Of a stretch of 64,000 bases of DNA, positions 1 to 8,938 are shown piece after piece. The stretch spans positions 186,001-250,000 of the forward strand of contig NZ_QJRF01000074.1 in assembly GCF_013393345.1 (NCBI RefSeq), read 5' to 3'. The stretch comes from Pseudomonas taiwanensis (GTDB lineage: Bacteria; Pseudomonadota; Gammaproteobacteria; Pseudomonadales; Pseudomonadaceae). The notes below the pieces were generated by a model, which worked only from the letters and a program-made list of their open reading frames with translations, made no database searches and had not been told where the DNA came from. Positions within the stretch are counted from its first letter, which is position 1. Each line of letters starts with the position of its first letter. Position numbers and translations under genes: made by a program.

Positions 1-681
1 CGAGATGTTTCGGGCGAAGGCGTGCAGCAGGCACTGCTGAAGCTGATCGAGGGCACCGTTGCCTCGGTTCCGCCGCAGGGCGGGCGCAAGCATCCGCAGC
101 AGGAGTTCCTGCAGGTCGATACTCGCAACATCCTGTTCATCTGCGGTGGTGCATTTGCCGGCCTGGAGAAAGTGATCCAGAACCGTTCCACCAGAGGTGG
201 CATCGGCTTCAACGCCGAGGTTCGCAGTAAGGACCTGGGCAAGAAGGTGGGTGAAGCGCTCCGCGAAGTAGAGCCGGAAGATCTGGTGAAGTTCGGCCTT
301 ATTCCTGAGTTCGTGGGTCGTCTGCCAGTCATCGCTACCCTCGATGAGCTGGACGAAGCTGCTCTGATGCAGATTCTCACCGAGCCGAAGAACGCGCTGA
401 CCAAGCAGTACACCAAGCTGTTCGAAATGGAAGGCGTGGACCTCGAGTTCCGTCCAGACGCACTCAAGGCCGTTGCCCATCGTGCGCTCGAGCGCAAGAC
501 CGGTGCCCGTGGCCTGCGTTCCATCCTCGAAGGCATTCTGCTCGACACCATGTATGAGATTCCCTCTCAAACAGATGTAAGCAAGGTAGTCATCGACGAA
601 AGTGTCATCGAAGGATCGTCCAAGCCTCTGTTGATCTACGAGAACAACGAGCAGCCTGCCAAGGCGGCGCCTGACGCTTGA
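1..681 (+). CDS. clpX: ATP-dependent Clp protease ATP-binding subunit ClpX, 3' part
   Basis: This is the C-terminal 226 residues of ClpX; the reading frame is open from base 1, so the start and the zinc-binding domain lie outside the window. ClpX is the AAA+ unfoldase that recognises tagged or misfolded proteins and feeds them to the ClpP peptidase in the cytoplasm. Visible ClpX hallmarks are [13 protein letters not shown] at the left edge, the sensor-region stretch [13 protein letters not shown], and the C-terminal [12 protein letters not shown] small-domain motif. The valine codon at position 22 is internal, not a start. A hairpin follows the stop, and lon lies downstream on the same strand, the usual clpP-clpX-lon order. 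Confidence 0.98.
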   Translation, partial: RDVSGEGVQQALLKLIEGTVASVPPQGGRKHPQQEFLQVDTRNILFICGGAFAGLEKVIQNRSTRGGIGFNAEVRSKDLGKKVGEALREVEPEDLVKFGLIPEFVGRLPVIATLDELDEAALMQILTEPKNALTKQYTKLFEMEGVDLEFRPDALKAVAHRALERKTGARGLRSILEGILLDTMYEIPSQTDVSKVVIDESVIEGSSKPLLIYENNEQPAKAAPDA

Positions 682-686
682 TGAAA

Positions 687-710
687 CAAAGGGGCCTGCG
701 GGCCCCTTTG
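687..710 (+). terminator. Terminator-like hairpin after clpX
   Basis: A perfect 10-bp inverted repeat (687-696 with 701-710) with the loop tgcg starts 6 bases after the clpX stop. The stem is very GC-rich but only a short T-containing tract follows, so termination may be partial. Confidence 0.7.
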
Positions 711-727
711 CATTTCCTGCCTCAACG

Positions 728-756
728 CTTGTTTTTTCCCGGGCCTAACCCCATCT
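728..756 (+). promoter_or_regulatory. Sigma-32 (RpoH)-type heat-shock promoter of lon
   Basis: CTTGTTT at 728-734 and CCCCATCT at 749-756 are separated by 14 bases. The second matches the RpoH -10 consensus CCCCATNT exactly, and the first matches the CTTG core of the -35 box. It lies about 60 bases upstream of the lon ATG. Heat-shock control of lon by RpoH is established in enterobacteria; its use here is inferred from the match. Confidence 0.75.
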
Positions 757-814
757 TAGGGCCAAGGGTTTTCCCATCTGTTTACGGCCTTAGGGCCGCC
801 GTAGAGCTGATACC

Positions 815-3211
815 ATGAATACGACTGCTGAATTACCTCTCCTGCCATTGCGCGATGTCGTGGTCTATCCGCACATGGTCATCCCCCTTTTCGTAGGGCG
901 TGAGAAATCCATCGAGGCGCTCGAGGCCGCGATGACGGGGGACAAGCAGATTCTCCTGGTTGCCCAGAAGAACCCCGCCGATGACGATCCGGGCGAAGAC
1001 GCCCTGTATCGCATGGGCACTGTCGCTACTGTGCTCCAACTGCTGAAGTTGCCGGACGGCACCGTGAAGGTGCTGGTAGAGGGCGAGCAGCGTGGCTCGA
1101 TCGAGCGCTTCATCGAGGTGGATGGGCATTGCCGCGCCGAAGTCAGCCTGATCGATGAAGTCGATGCGGGCGAGCGTGAATCCGAAGTGTTCATCCGTAG
1201 CTTGCTCAGCCAGTTCGAACAGTACGTGCAACTGGGCAAGAAAGTGCCGTCCGAGGTGCTTTCCTCACTGAACAGCATCGATGAGCCGGGTCGCCTGGTC
1301 GACACCATGGCTGCTCACATGGCGCTGAAGATCGAGCAGAAGCAGGAAATTCTCGAACTGACCGACCTGTCCGAGCGCGTCGAGCATGTGCTGGCACTGC
1401 TGGATGCCGAAATCGACCTGTTGCAGGTCGAGAAGCGGATCCGCGGCCGCGTCAAGAAACAGATGGAGCGCAGCCAGCGCGAGTACTACCTGAATGAGCA
1501 AATGAAGGCCATTCAGAAAGAGTTGGGCGACATCGACGAAGGCCACAACGAAGTCGAAGAGCTGAAGAAGCGCATCGACAATGCGGGCCTGACCAAGGAG
1601 GCACTGGCCAAGGCCAATGCCGAGCTGAACAAGCTGAAGCAGATGTCGCCGATGTCTGCTGAGGCGACCGTAGTGCGCTCCTACATCGATTGGCTGGTCA
1701 ATGTACCGTGGAAGGCCGAGAGCAAGGTTCGCCTCGACCTGGCCAAGGCCGAAGATATCCTCGACGCCGACCATTACGGCCTGGATGAGGTGAAGGAACG
1801 CATCCTTGAATACCTTGCCGTGCAGAAGCGCGTGAAAAAGGTAAAAGGCCCGGTTCTTTGCCTCGTTGGCCCGCCCGGCGTCGGCAAGACCTCGCTCGCC
1901 GAATCCATTGCCCATGCCACCAATCGCAAGTTCGTGCGCATGGCCTTGGGTGGCGTGCGCGACGAAGCTGAAATCCGTGGCCATCGCCGCACTTATATTG
2001 GTTCCATGCCGGGTCGCCTGATCCAGAAGATGACCAAGGTTGGTGTGCGCAACCCGCTGTTCCTGCTCGACGAGATCGACAAGATGGGCAGCGACATGCG
2101 TGGTGATCCTGCGTCCGCGCTGTTGGAAGTGCTCGATCCGGAGCAGAACCACAACTTCAACGACCATTACCTGGAAGTCGACTACGACCTCTCGGACGTG
2201 ATGTTCCTTTGCACCGCCAACTCCATGAACATTCCGGCCCCGTTGCTGGACCGTATGGAAGTGATCCGGCTGCCGGGCTACACCGAAGACGAAAAGGTCA
2301 ACATCGCCGTCAAATACCTCGCGCCCAAGCAGACCAAATCCAATGGGCTGAAGAAGGGCGAACTGGAGTTCGACGAGGCAGCCATCCGCGACATCATCCG
2401 CTACTACACCCGCGAAGCCGGTGTGCGTAGCCTTGAGCGCCAGATTGCCAAGGTTTGCCGCAAGGCCGTGAAAGAGCACGCCCGCGAGAAGCGCTTTGCA
2501 GTGCAAGTTACTGCCGAGTCCCTCGAACACTTCCTGGGCGTGCGCAAGTATCGCTACGGACTGGCCGAGCAACAGGATCAGATCGGTCAGGTGACTGGCC
2601 TGGCCTGGACCCAGGTTGGTGGTGAACTGCTGACCATCGAAGCGGCGGTCGTTCCTGGCAAGGGCCAGCTGACCAAGACCGGTTCGCTGGGTGATGTGAT
2701 GGCCGAGTCCATTACGGCGGCCCTGACCGTGGTACGCAGCCGTGCGAAGAGTCTGGGTATCCCGGCAGACTTCCACGAGAAGCGCGACATTCACATCCAC
2801 ATGCCGGAAGGTGCCACTCCGAAGGATGGTCCCAGCGCCGGTATCGGTATGTGCACGGCTCTCGTTTCGGCCATGACGCAAATCCCGGTTCGTGCAGATG
2901 TGGCCATGACTGGAGAAATCACTCTGCGTGGCCAGGTACTCGCGATTGGTGGTTTGAAAGAGAAACTACTGGCCGCGCATCGTGGCGGAATCAAGACCGT
3001 GATCATTCCCGAAGAGAATGTGCGCGATCTCAAAGAAATTCCCGAAAATATCAAGCAAGACTTGGCGATTAAACCGGTTAAATGGATTGACGAGGTCCTG
3101 CAAATTGCGCTGCAATACGCCCCGGAGCCCTTGCCCGATGCGGCTCCGGAGATGGTTGCAAAGGATGACAAGCGCGAGACTGATTCCAAGGAGCGAATCA
3201 GCACGCATTAG
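815..3211 (+). CDS. lon: Lon protease (La)
   Basis: Lon is the homo-hexameric ATP-dependent serine protease that removes misfolded and short-lived regulatory proteins in the cytoplasm. The 798-residue product has the usual size and order. An N-terminal substrate-binding LON domain begins [17 protein letters not shown], and a helical region follows. The AAA+ module has Walker [10 protein letters not shown] from about residue 352 and Walker [10 protein letters not shown]. The C-terminal protease domain carries the catalytic Ser674 in KDGPSAGI and Lys717 in GGLKEKL. The gene follows clpX and precedes hupB, the standard arrangement. A sigma-32-type promoter lies just upstream, which fits heat induction. 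Confidence 0.99.
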   Translation: MNTTAELPLLPLRDVVVYPHMVIPLFVGREKSIEALEAAMTGDKQILLVAQKNPADDDPGEDALYRMGTVATVLQLLKLPDGTVKVLVEGEQRGSIERFIEVDGHCRAEVSLIDEVDAGERESEVFIRSLLSQFEQYVQLGKKVPSEVLSSLNSIDEPGRLVDTMAAHMALKIEQKQEILELTDLSERVEHVLALLDAEIDLLQVEKRIRGRVKKQMERSQREYYLNEQMKAIQKELGDIDEGHNEVEELKKRIDNAGLTKEALAKANAELNKLKQMSPMSAEATVVRSYIDWLVNVPWKAESKVRLDLAKAEDILDADHYGLDEVKERILEYLAVQKRVKKVKGPVLCLVGPPGVGKTSLAESIAHATNRKFVRMALGGVRDEAEIRGHRRTYIGSMPGRLIQKMTKVGVRNPLFLLDEIDKMGSDMRGDPASALLEVLDPEQNHNFNDHYLEVDYDLSDVMFLCTANSMNIPAPLLDRMEVIRLPGYTEDEKVNIAVKYLAPKQTKSNGLKKGELEFDEAAIRDIIRYYTREAGVRSLERQIAKVCRKAVKEHAREKRFAVQVTAESLEHFLGVRKYRYGLAEQQDQIGQVTGLAWTQVGGELLTIEAAVVPGKGQLTKTGSLGDVMAESITAALTVVRSRAKSLGIPADFHEKRDIHIHMPEGATPKDGPSAGIGMCTALVSAMTQIPVRADVAMTGEITLRGQVLAIGGLKEKLLAAHRGGIKTVIIPEENVRDLKEIPENIKQDLAIKPVKWIDEVLQIALQYAPEPLPDAAPEMVAKDDKRETDSKERISTH

Positions 3212-3224
3212 CCGGGGGGCTTTC

Positions 3225-3254
3225 TTGACACATTTTTCGAGCCCTTGTTATAAA
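3225..3254 (+). promoter_or_regulatory. Strong sigma-70 promoter of hupB
   Basis: A perfect -35 box TTGACA (3225-3230) and a -10 box TTATAA or TATAAA (from 3248 or 3249) are spaced 17-18 bases apart, immediately after the lon stop. It provides hupB with its own strong transcription, as expected for an abundant nucleoid protein. Confidence 0.8.
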
Positions 3255-3346
3255 GCGGCTCTTATGTGTTAGCAGGCCATCCAGCACCCGCTTTGCTTAC
3301 ACCAAACAACTAAGAAACAACTCAACAGAAATAAGGGGACTTAAGA

Positions 3347-3619
3347 GTGAACAAGTCGGAACTGATTGATGCTATCGCCGCATCTGCTGACATCCCGAAA
3401 GCTGTAGCTGGCCGCGCGCTGGACGCAGTTATCGAATCCGTTACTGGCGCTCTGAAGGCTGGTGACTCCGTGGTGCTGGTTGGCTTCGGTACTTTCGCTG
3501 TTAAAGAGCGTGCTGCTCGTACTGGCCGTAACCCGCAGACTGGCAAGCCGATCAAGATCGCTGCTGCCAAGATCCCTGGCTTCAAAGCTGGCAAAGCTCT
3601 GAAAGACGCCGTCAACTAA
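3347..3619 (+). CDS. hupB: DNA-binding protein HU-beta
   Basis: This 90-residue histone-like nucleoid protein bends and compacts DNA without strong sequence preference. The sequence starts [11 protein letters not shown] and carries the conserved beta-arm segment with RNPQTG at residues 61-66 that inserts into the minor groove. Length is exactly that of the family. The start is GTG, preceded by an AAGGGGA ribosome-binding site. It is transcribed from its own sigma-70 promoter in the lon-hupB gap, and ppiD follows after a structured intergenic region. HU family membership is certain; assignment to HU-beta rests on position between lon and ppiD. Confidence 0.98.
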   Translation: MNKSELIDAIAASADIPKAVAGRALDAVIESVTGALKAGDSVVLVGFGTFAVKERAARTGRNPQTGKPIKIAAAKIPGFKAGKALKDAVN

Positions 3620-3636
3620 GCGTCTTTCGGGCTCTG

Positions 3637-3651
3637 CCCGACCGGGTCGGG
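3637..3651 (+). terminator. Possible short terminator hairpin after hupB
   Basis: The 6-bp inverted repeat cccgac/gtcggg (3637-3642, 3646-3651) with a 3-base loop is followed by a short T-containing run. It is weak and may only be an attenuator; a stronger terminator lies at 3741-3764. Confidence 0.4.
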
Positions 3652-3668
3652 TTCAACTTGGCCCGATA

Positions 3669-3730
3669 GCGGAGCGGTGGAATCAGGGAGTTTCTTCCTA
3701 CCACCAGAGAGGTCGAATCTCAGACTCCGC
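3669..3730 (+). ncRNA. tRNA-like folded element between hupB and ppiD
   Basis: Sixty-two bases can fold as a closed multi-arm structure. An outer stem gcggag/ctccgc joins 3669-3674 to 3725-3730. One arm has ggtgg/ccacc (3676-3680 with 3701-3705). A second arm has gaga/tctc closing a 7-base loop that contains TCGAA, resembling a tRNA T-arm. The 5' part resembles the tRNA-Asp start (GGAGCGGT). There is no recognisable anticodon arm and no encoded CCA at the end, so it is not a functional canonical tRNA. It could be a decayed tRNA, a small RNA, or part of the hupB 3' UTR. A strong terminator begins 10 bases downstream. Confidence 0.35.
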
Positions 3731-3740
3731 AAGCTACGAG

Positions 3741-3764
3741 AAGGCGCATCCTAGGATGCGCCTT
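3741..3764 (+). terminator. Rho-independent terminator upstream of ppiD
   Basis: A perfect 11-bp inverted repeat (3741-3751 with 3754-3764) with a ta loop is followed by a short pyrimidine-rich tract. It ends the hupB transcript or the tRNA-like element before ppiD. Confidence 0.85.
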
Positions 3765-3831
3765 TCTCATATTCGGATACTCTACCCGCGTTACTCGGCT
3801 GCGACTCAATGCGGCCGTTTCTGGGGGACCC

Positions 3832-5706
3832 ATGCTGCAGAACATACGGGACAATTCACAGGGGTGGATTGCCAAAACCATCATTGGCGTCATCATCGCG
3901 CTGCTGGCGCTGACCGGCTTCGACGCCATTTTCAATGCCACCAGCAATCGCCAGAACGCGGCTGAGGTCAACGGTGACGAAATCACCCAGGACCAGCTGA
4001 GCGAAGCAGTGAACATGCAGCGCCGTCAGCTGCAGCAGCAGTTGGGCAAGGACTTCGATGCCTCCCTTCTTGACGAAAAGCTGCTGCGCGAAGCCGCACT
4101 GAAAGGCCTGATCGAGCGCAAACTCCTGCTGCAAGCAGCCGGTGATGCCGATTTCGCCTTCTCCCAAGGCGCCCTTGACCAACTCATCCTGCAGACGCCG
4201 GAGTTCCAGGTGGACGGCAAGTTCAATGCCGACCGCTTCGATCAGGTCATCCGCCAGATGAACTACAACCGTCTGCAATTCCGTCAGATGCTCGAGCAGG
4301 AAATGCTCATTGGCCAACTCCGTGCGGGTCTGGCCGGTAGCGGCTTCGTGACCGATGCGGAAGTTGAAGCCTTCGCCCGCCTGGAAAAACAGACCCGCGA
4401 TTTCGCGACGCTGACCCTGAAGGCCGATCCGGCTACCGTCAGCGTTTCCGATGAAGAGCTGAAAACCTACTACGACGCTCATGTCGACCAGTTCAAGAGT
4501 CCCGAACAGGTTGTGATCGAGTACGTCGAGCTGAAGAAGGCCGCCTTCTTCGACCAGGTCGAAGCCAAGGAAGAAGACCTCAAGGCGCAGTACCAGAAAG
4601 AGATCAGCAACCTGGCTGAGCAGCGTCAGGCCGCCCACATCCTGGTGGAGGTCAGCGACAAGCTCAACGAGGAGCAGGCCAAGGCGAAGATCGAACAGGT
4701 CAAGCAGCGCCTGGACAAGGGTGAAGATTTCGCCGCACTGGCCAAGGAGTTCTCCGATGACTCCGGCTCCGCCGCCAACGGTGGTGACCTGGGCTTCGCC
4801 GGCCCCGGCGTGTACGAGCCCGCCTTCGAAGAGTCGCTGTATGCGCTGAAGCAGGGCGAGGTTTCCGCCCCCGTACGTACCCAGTACGGCTGGCACCTGA
4901 TCAAGCTGCTGGGCGTGCAGGAGCCGGAAGTCCCGAGCTTCGAAAGCCTCAAGCCGAAGCTGGAGCACGACATCAAGGCCCAGCAGGTCGAACAGCGCTT
5001 CGTTGAAGTGAGCAAGGAACTGGAAGACGCCGCGTTCGAGGCTTCCGACTTGGCCCAGCCGGCCCAGGAACTGAACCTGGAAGTGAAGACCAGCGCTCCC
5101 TTCGGTCGCGAAGGTGGTGAAGGCCTGACTGCCAACCGCCAGGTCCTCCAGGCTGCTTTCAGTCCGGAAGTGCTGGAAGACGGTGCCAACAGCTCGGCGA
5201 TCGAGCTGGACCCGGATACCGTGATCGTCCTCCGCGTCAAGGAGCACAAGAAGCCTGAGCAGCTTGGCCTGGACAAGGTCGGCGATAGCATTCGCCAGCA
5301 TCTGGTAGGCCAGAAGGCCGGCGAAGCCGTCAAGACCAAGGGCGATGCCCTGATTGCCAGCCTGCGCGAAGGCAAGACCCCCGTCGAGCAAGCTCAGGAA
5401 GGTCAGTCCTGGAACGTGGTGGAAGCCGCTACCCGCAGCCAGGAAGGCATCGAGCCGCTGTTGCTGCAGACCCTGTTCCGCATGCCGAAGCCGGCCGCCG
5501 CAGACAAGCCCGAGTTCACTGGCGTGAAGCTGAACAACGGCGACTACGTGGTCATCCGCCTGAACGGCGTCAATGTTCCGGAAGAGAAGCTCTCCGAGCA
5601 GGAGAAGGCGATGTACAGCCGATTCCTCGCCTCGCGCAGCGGTCAGCAGGATTTCGCTGCCTACCGCCGCCAGGTCGAAGAGAAAGCGAAGATCGAACGC
5701 TTCTGA
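3832..5706 (+). CDS. ppiD: Periplasmic folding chaperone PpiD (parvulin-like)
   Basis: PpiD is an inner-membrane-anchored periplasmic chaperone associated with the Sec translocon that helps newly secreted proteins fold. The 624-residue product has a short cytoplasmic N-terminus and one membrane segment at about residues 13-33. A SurA-N-like region follows. A parvulin (PpiC-type) domain lies at roughly 262-362, with AAHILVEV near its start and YGWHLIKLL near its end. A long C-terminal region completes it. Length matches the family (about 620). The ATG start at 3832 follows a GGGGGA ribosome-binding site. Position after hupB is conserved in many gamma-proteobacteria. Confidence 0.96.
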   Translation: MLQNIRDNSQGWIAKTIIGVIIALLALTGFDAIFNATSNRQNAAEVNGDEITQDQLSEAVNMQRRQLQQQLGKDFDASLLDEKLLREAALKGLIERKLLLQAAGDADFAFSQGALDQLILQTPEFQVDGKFNADRFDQVIRQMNYNRLQFRQMLEQEMLIGQLRAGLAGSGFVTDAEVEAFARLEKQTRDFATLTLKADPATVSVSDEELKTYYDAHVDQFKSPEQVVIEYVELKKAAFFDQVEAKEEDLKAQYQKEISNLAEQRQAAHILVEVSDKLNEEQAKAKIEQVKQRLDKGEDFAALAKEFSDDSGSAANGGDLGFAGPGVYEPAFEESLYALKQGEVSAPVRTQYGWHLIKLLGVQEPEVPSFESLKPKLEHDIKAQQVEQRFVEVSKELEDAAFEASDLAQPAQELNLEVKTSAPFGREGGEGLTANRQVLQAAFSPEVLEDGANSSAIELDPDTVIVLRVKEHKKPEQLGLDKVGDSIRQHLVGQKAGEAVKTKGDALIASLREGKTPVEQAQEGQSWNVVEAATRSQEGIEPLLLQTLFRMPKPAAADKPEFTGVKLNNGDYVVIRLNGVNVPEEKLSEQEKAMYSRFLASRSGQQDFAAYRRQVEEKAKIERF

Positions 5707-5723
5707 TCGATGCGCTGAAGAAG

Positions 5724-5743
5724 AAGGCCGCTTATGCGGCCTT
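5724..5743 (+). terminator. Terminator after ppiD
   Basis: An 8-bp stem aaggccgc/gcggcctt (5724-5731, 5736-5743) with the loop ttat is followed by ttcttttt, a standard rho-independent terminator. Confidence 0.88.
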
Positions 5744-5870
5744 TTTCTTTTTGGGATGCCCGCACATGGGGCGGCGCTTCCACTCACGGGAGTGAGCCCT
5801 CCTGATATGGCCCTGACCAACTGCATGTGCTTACGTACACCAGGTCAACCAACGGACCGAGGGACATGGA

Positions 5871-6386
5871 ATGCTGATTGTCTTCAGTGGCCTGCCTGGC
5901 ACGGGGAAAACGACGATCGCCAGCGCTCTGGCCGGCAAGACAAGAGCCCTGTACTTGCGCATCGATACGATCGAGCAGGCACTCCGGAATTCCGGCGCGC
6001 TGGGGCAAGACGTCGGGCGGAGTGGTTACGTGATCGCCAATGAACTCGCGCTGAGCAATCTTCGTTTTGGCAGCACTGTCATAGTCGACTGCGTCAATCC
6101 CGTGGCTGAAAGTCGAACCGCGTGGAGGGAAGTTGCCGCACGCGCAGACACTCCATTGGTGAATGTCGAGGTGGTCTGCTCGGATAAGCATGAACACCAG
6201 CGACGGGTAGAAACCAGGAAAATTGACGTGCCCGGATTGATTCCGCCCACCTGGCAATCCGTGCTGAATTCCGACTATGAGGAATGGGATCTGCGCCCGT
6301 TGCGCATCGATACGGCCTCGGTGTCCGCTGCCGAGGCAGTGACACTGCTCATCGAGCAGTTCTTCTGCCAAGGAAGTCAGCGCTAG
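5871..6386 (+). CDS. Small P-loop kinase/ATPase of unknown substrate
   Basis: The 171-residue protein is a zeta-toxin/adenylylsulfate-kinase-like P-loop protein. Walker A GLPGTGKT is at residues 7-14, right at the N-terminus, followed by a YLRIDTIE strand and TVIVDCVNP typical of small-molecule kinases. It lacks other domains, signal peptide and membrane segments. It probably phosphorylates a small metabolite or coenzyme, but nothing in the neighbourhood reveals the substrate. It stands alone between ppiD and the convergent fabI. The ATG at 5871 has GAGGGAC upstream. Confidence 0.8.
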   Translation: MLIVFSGLPGTGKTTIASALAGKTRALYLRIDTIEQALRNSGALGQDVGRSGYVIANELALSNLRFGSTVIVDCVNPVAESRTAWREVAARADTPLVNVEVVCSDKHEHQRRVETRKIDVPGLIPPTWQSVLNSDYEEWDLRPLRIDTASVSAAEAVTLLIEQFFCQGSQR

Positions 6387-6472
6387 TGCGAGCTGCAAGC
6401 CTGATGGAGCAGGGGAGAGTGGGAGTCCGAGAAAGCTGCGAGCAGTGAGATCTTGCGGGACACCGGGCACAA

Positions 6473-6498
6473 AAAAGCCCGCACGAGTGCGGGCTTTT
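6473..6498. terminator. Bidirectional terminator between the kinase gene and fabI
   Basis: A perfect 12-bp inverted repeat (6473-6484 with 6487-6498) has A-rich and T-rich flanks on opposite sides. It can stop transcription from fabI on the minus strand and from the kinase gene on the plus strand. Confidence 0.9.
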
Positions 6499-6514
6499 CT
6501 TGTACGGGCGACTA

Positions 6515-7309
6515 TCAGTCTTCGATGTTGCCCATGGCGGTGGTATTGAAGCCACCGTCGACATACATGATTTCGCCGCTGATACCCGAAGCCAGGTCGG
6601 AGCACAGGAAGGCGCCGGCATTGCCGACTTCTTCGATGGTCACGTTACGGCGCAGGGGAGTCTGCTTCTCGTTGGCGGCGAGCATCTTGCGGAAGCTCTT
6701 GATGCCGGAAGCGGCCAGGGTGCGGATGGGACCGGCGGAGACGGCGTTTACGCGGGTGCCTTCCGGGCCGAGGCTGCCGGCCAGGTAGCGAACGCCGGCT
6801 TCCAGGCTGGCCTTGGCCATGCCCATGACGTTGTAGTTCGGCATGGTGCGCTCGGCGCCCAGGTAGGACAGGGTCAGCAGGCTGCCGTTGCGGCCTTTCA
6901 TCATCTCGCGACCGGCCTTGGCCAGGGCCACGAAGCTGTAGGCGCTGATGTCGTGGGCGATGCGGAAGCCATCGCGGGTGGTGACTTCGGTGAAGTCGCC
7001 GTCCAGTTGGTCGCCGGGGGCGAAGCCTACGGAGTGCACGATGCAGTCCAGACCGTCCCACTTCTTGCCCAGGGCCTCGAAGACGGCGGCGATTTCTTCA
7101 TCGCTGGCCACGTCGCAGGGGAAGCAAAGCTCGGCGCTGGAACCCCAGCCTGCTGCGAACTCTTCCACGCGGCCTTTCAGTTTCTCGTTCTGATAGGTGA
7201 AGGCGAGCTCGGCACCTTCGCGATGCATGGCTGCAGCGATGCCCGATGCGATGGACAGTTTGCTGGCTACGCCAACGATCAGTACGCGCTTACCGGCGAG
7301 AAAACCCAT
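6515..7309 (-). CDS. fabI: Enoyl-[acyl-carrier-protein] reductase (NADH) FabI
   Basis: FabI catalyses the last step of each fatty-acid elongation cycle, reducing trans-2-enoyl-ACP with NADH; it is the triclosan target. The 264-residue short-chain dehydrogenase-type protein has the FabI cofactor loop [13 protein letters not shown]. Its active site is Tyr159-X6-Lys166, with Tyr149 ten residues earlier, as in classical FabI. The gene is last in the minus-strand operon that begins with nppA1, 20 bases after the nppD stop and with a GAGGATG ribosome-binding site. The same association of fabI with this transporter is known in P. aeruginosa. Confidence 0.98.
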   Translation of the reverse strand: MGFLAGKRVLIVGVASKLSIASGIAAAMHREGAELAFTYQNEKLKGRVEEFAAGWGSSAELCFPCDVASDEEIAAVFEALGKKWDGLDCIVHSVGFAPGDQLDGDFTEVTTRDGFRIAHDISAYSFVALAKAGREMMKGRNGSLLTLSYLGAERTMPNYNVMGMAKASLEAGVRYLAGSLGPEGTRVNAVSAGPIRTLAASGIKSFRKMLAANEKQTPLRRNVTIEEVGNAGAFLCSDLASGISGEIMYVDGGFNTTAMGNIED

Positions 7310-7329
7310 GTGCTTTCATCCTCTTCTGG

Positions 7330-8937
7330 TTAATGGGCAGTTTCCGGAGCCAGGAATGCGGCTTCCAGCAACTGCTTCGTATAGCTGTGCTGCGGGGCAG
7401 CGAAGATGGCATCGGCCGGACCCTGTTCGACCACCTGTCCGTGCTTGATCACCATCAGATGGTGACTCAGTGCCCGGACCACCGCCAGATCATGGCTGAT
7501 GAACAGGTAAGTCAGGTCGTACTTGGTCTGTAGCCTGCGCAGCAACTCCACTACCTGACGCTGAACCGTCCGGTCGAGCGCCGAGGTGGGCTCGTCCAGC
7601 AGGATCAGTGCCGGTTTCAGCACCAATGCCCGGGCAATGGCAATCCGCTGCCGCTGCCCGCCGGAAAACTCGTGGGGGTAGCGGTGCCGGGTTTCCGGAT
7701 CCAGCCCTACCTCCAGGAGCGCGTCGATGATGGCCTGTTCCTGCTCCGCTTCGGTGCCGATGCGGTGGATTCGCAAACCCTCGCCGACAATGTCGCCCAC
7801 GCACATGCGCGGGCTGAGACTGCCGAAGGGGTCCTGGAAGACCACCTGCATCTCGCGCCGGAACGGCCGCACATCCTTCTGCGACAGGCCGTCCAGGGAC
7901 TGGCCCTGGAAGCGGATGCCGCCCCGGCTGCCAAGCAGCCGGAGAATCGCCAGGCCCAACGTGGACTTGCCGGAGCCGCTTTCGCCCACGATGCCCAGGG
8001 TCTGACCCTGCAGCAGGCTGAAATTGACGCCGTCCACGGCCTTCACATGATCCACGGTGCGCCGCAGCAACCCCTTCTTGATCGGGAACCACACGCGAAG
8101 GTCATCGACCTCCAGCAGTGGCGCTCCTTCGGGGTTCTCTGCCGGCCTGCCAGAAGGCTCGGCGCCGAGCAGTTCCCGGGTGTAAGGATGCTGCGGTGCG
8201 TGGAACAGCTCATCACACGACGCTTGTTCGACGATGCAACCGCGCTGCATGACACATACGCGATGCGCAATTCGCCGAACCAGGTTGAGATCGTGGCTGA
8301 TCAGCAGCAACGCCATGCCCAGCCGCGCTTGCAACTCTTTGAGCAGTTCGAGGATTTTCAGCTGAACGGTGACGTCCAGCGCGGTAGTGGGTTCGTCGGC
8401 GATCAGCAGTTCCGGCTCATTGGCCAGGGCCATCGCGATCATTACCCGCTGCCGCTGACCGCCGGACAACTCGTGCGGGAAGGCCTTCAGGCGCTTGTGA
8501 GGTTCCGGGATGCCGACCAACTCCAGCAGTTCCAGGGTGCGCTTTGTGGCCGCCTTGCCGGTCAAACCCTTGTGCAGGGCGAGCACCTCGTTGATCTGCT
8601 TCTCGATGTTGTGTAGCGGATTCAGCGAAGTCATGGGCTCCTGGAAGACCATGGCGATGCGGTTGCCACGAATGCATCGCAGCTTGTTCTCGGAAAGCTT
8701 CAGCAGGTCCTTGCCCGCGTAGTGGATGCTCCCGCTCGGGTGGCGTGCCAGCGGGTAGGGCAGGAGCCGCAGAATGGAGTGGGCGGTCACCGATTTACCG
8801 GAGCCGCTTTCGCCCACCAGGGCCAGGGTCTCGCCCTTGCGGATGTCGAAACTGACGCCTTCGACGACACGTTGGCACTTCTCGCCGCTGACGAACTCGA
8901 CGGAGAGGTCGCGGATTTCAATCAGGTTCTCGCTCAT
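7330..8937 (-). CDS. nppD: Peptide ABC importer ATPase with two nucleotide-binding domains (NppD/YejF type)
   Basis: This cytoplasmic ATPase powers the Npp/Yej importer. The product (535 residues from the chosen start) is a tandem fusion of two Dpp/Opp-family ATPase domains. The first has Walker A GESGSGKS at residues 42-49 and signature LSGGQRQRV. The second repeats GESGSGKS and FSGGQRQRI with Walker B LILLDEPTSALD. The ATG at 8937 is preferred to an in-frame upstream start at 8961 because GAGGAAG precedes it and it sits one base beyond the nppC stop. YejF in E. coli has the same fused layout. Confidence 0.93.
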   Translation of the reverse strand: MSENLIEIRDLSVEFVSGEKCQRVVEGVSFDIRKGETLALVGESGSGKSVTAHSILRLLPYPLARHPSGSIHYAGKDLLKLSENKLRCIRGNRIAMVFQEPMTSLNPLHNIEKQINEVLALHKGLTGKAATKRTLELLELVGIPEPHKRLKAFPHELSGGQRQRVMIAMALANEPELLIADEPTTALDVTVQLKILELLKELQARLGMALLLISHDLNLVRRIAHRVCVMQRGCIVEQASCDELFHAPQHPYTRELLGAEPSGRPAENPEGAPLLEVDDLRVWFPIKKGLLRRTVDHVKAVDGVNFSLLQGQTLGIVGESGSGKSTLGLAILRLLGSRGGIRFQGQSLDGLSQKDVRPFRREMQVVFQDPFGSLSPRMCVGDIVGEGLRIHRIGTEAEQEQAIIDALLEVGLDPETRHRYPHEFSGGQRQRIAIARALVLKPALILLDEPTSALDRTVQRQVVELLRRLQTKYDLTYLFISHDLAVVRALSHHLMVIKHGQVVEQGPADAIFAAPQHSYTKQLLEAAFLAPETAH

Positions 8938-8938
8938 C

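Noticed and set aside
3669-3730. Functional tRNA-Asp gene
   Set aside because: The start resembles tRNA-Asp, but there is no anticodon arm, the length is too short and no CCA end is encoded.
3856-5826. A 656-codon minus-strand frame opposite ppiD
   Set aside because: Same codon-bias shadow; ppiD on the plus strand has clear family motifs and the shadow translation is low-complexity.
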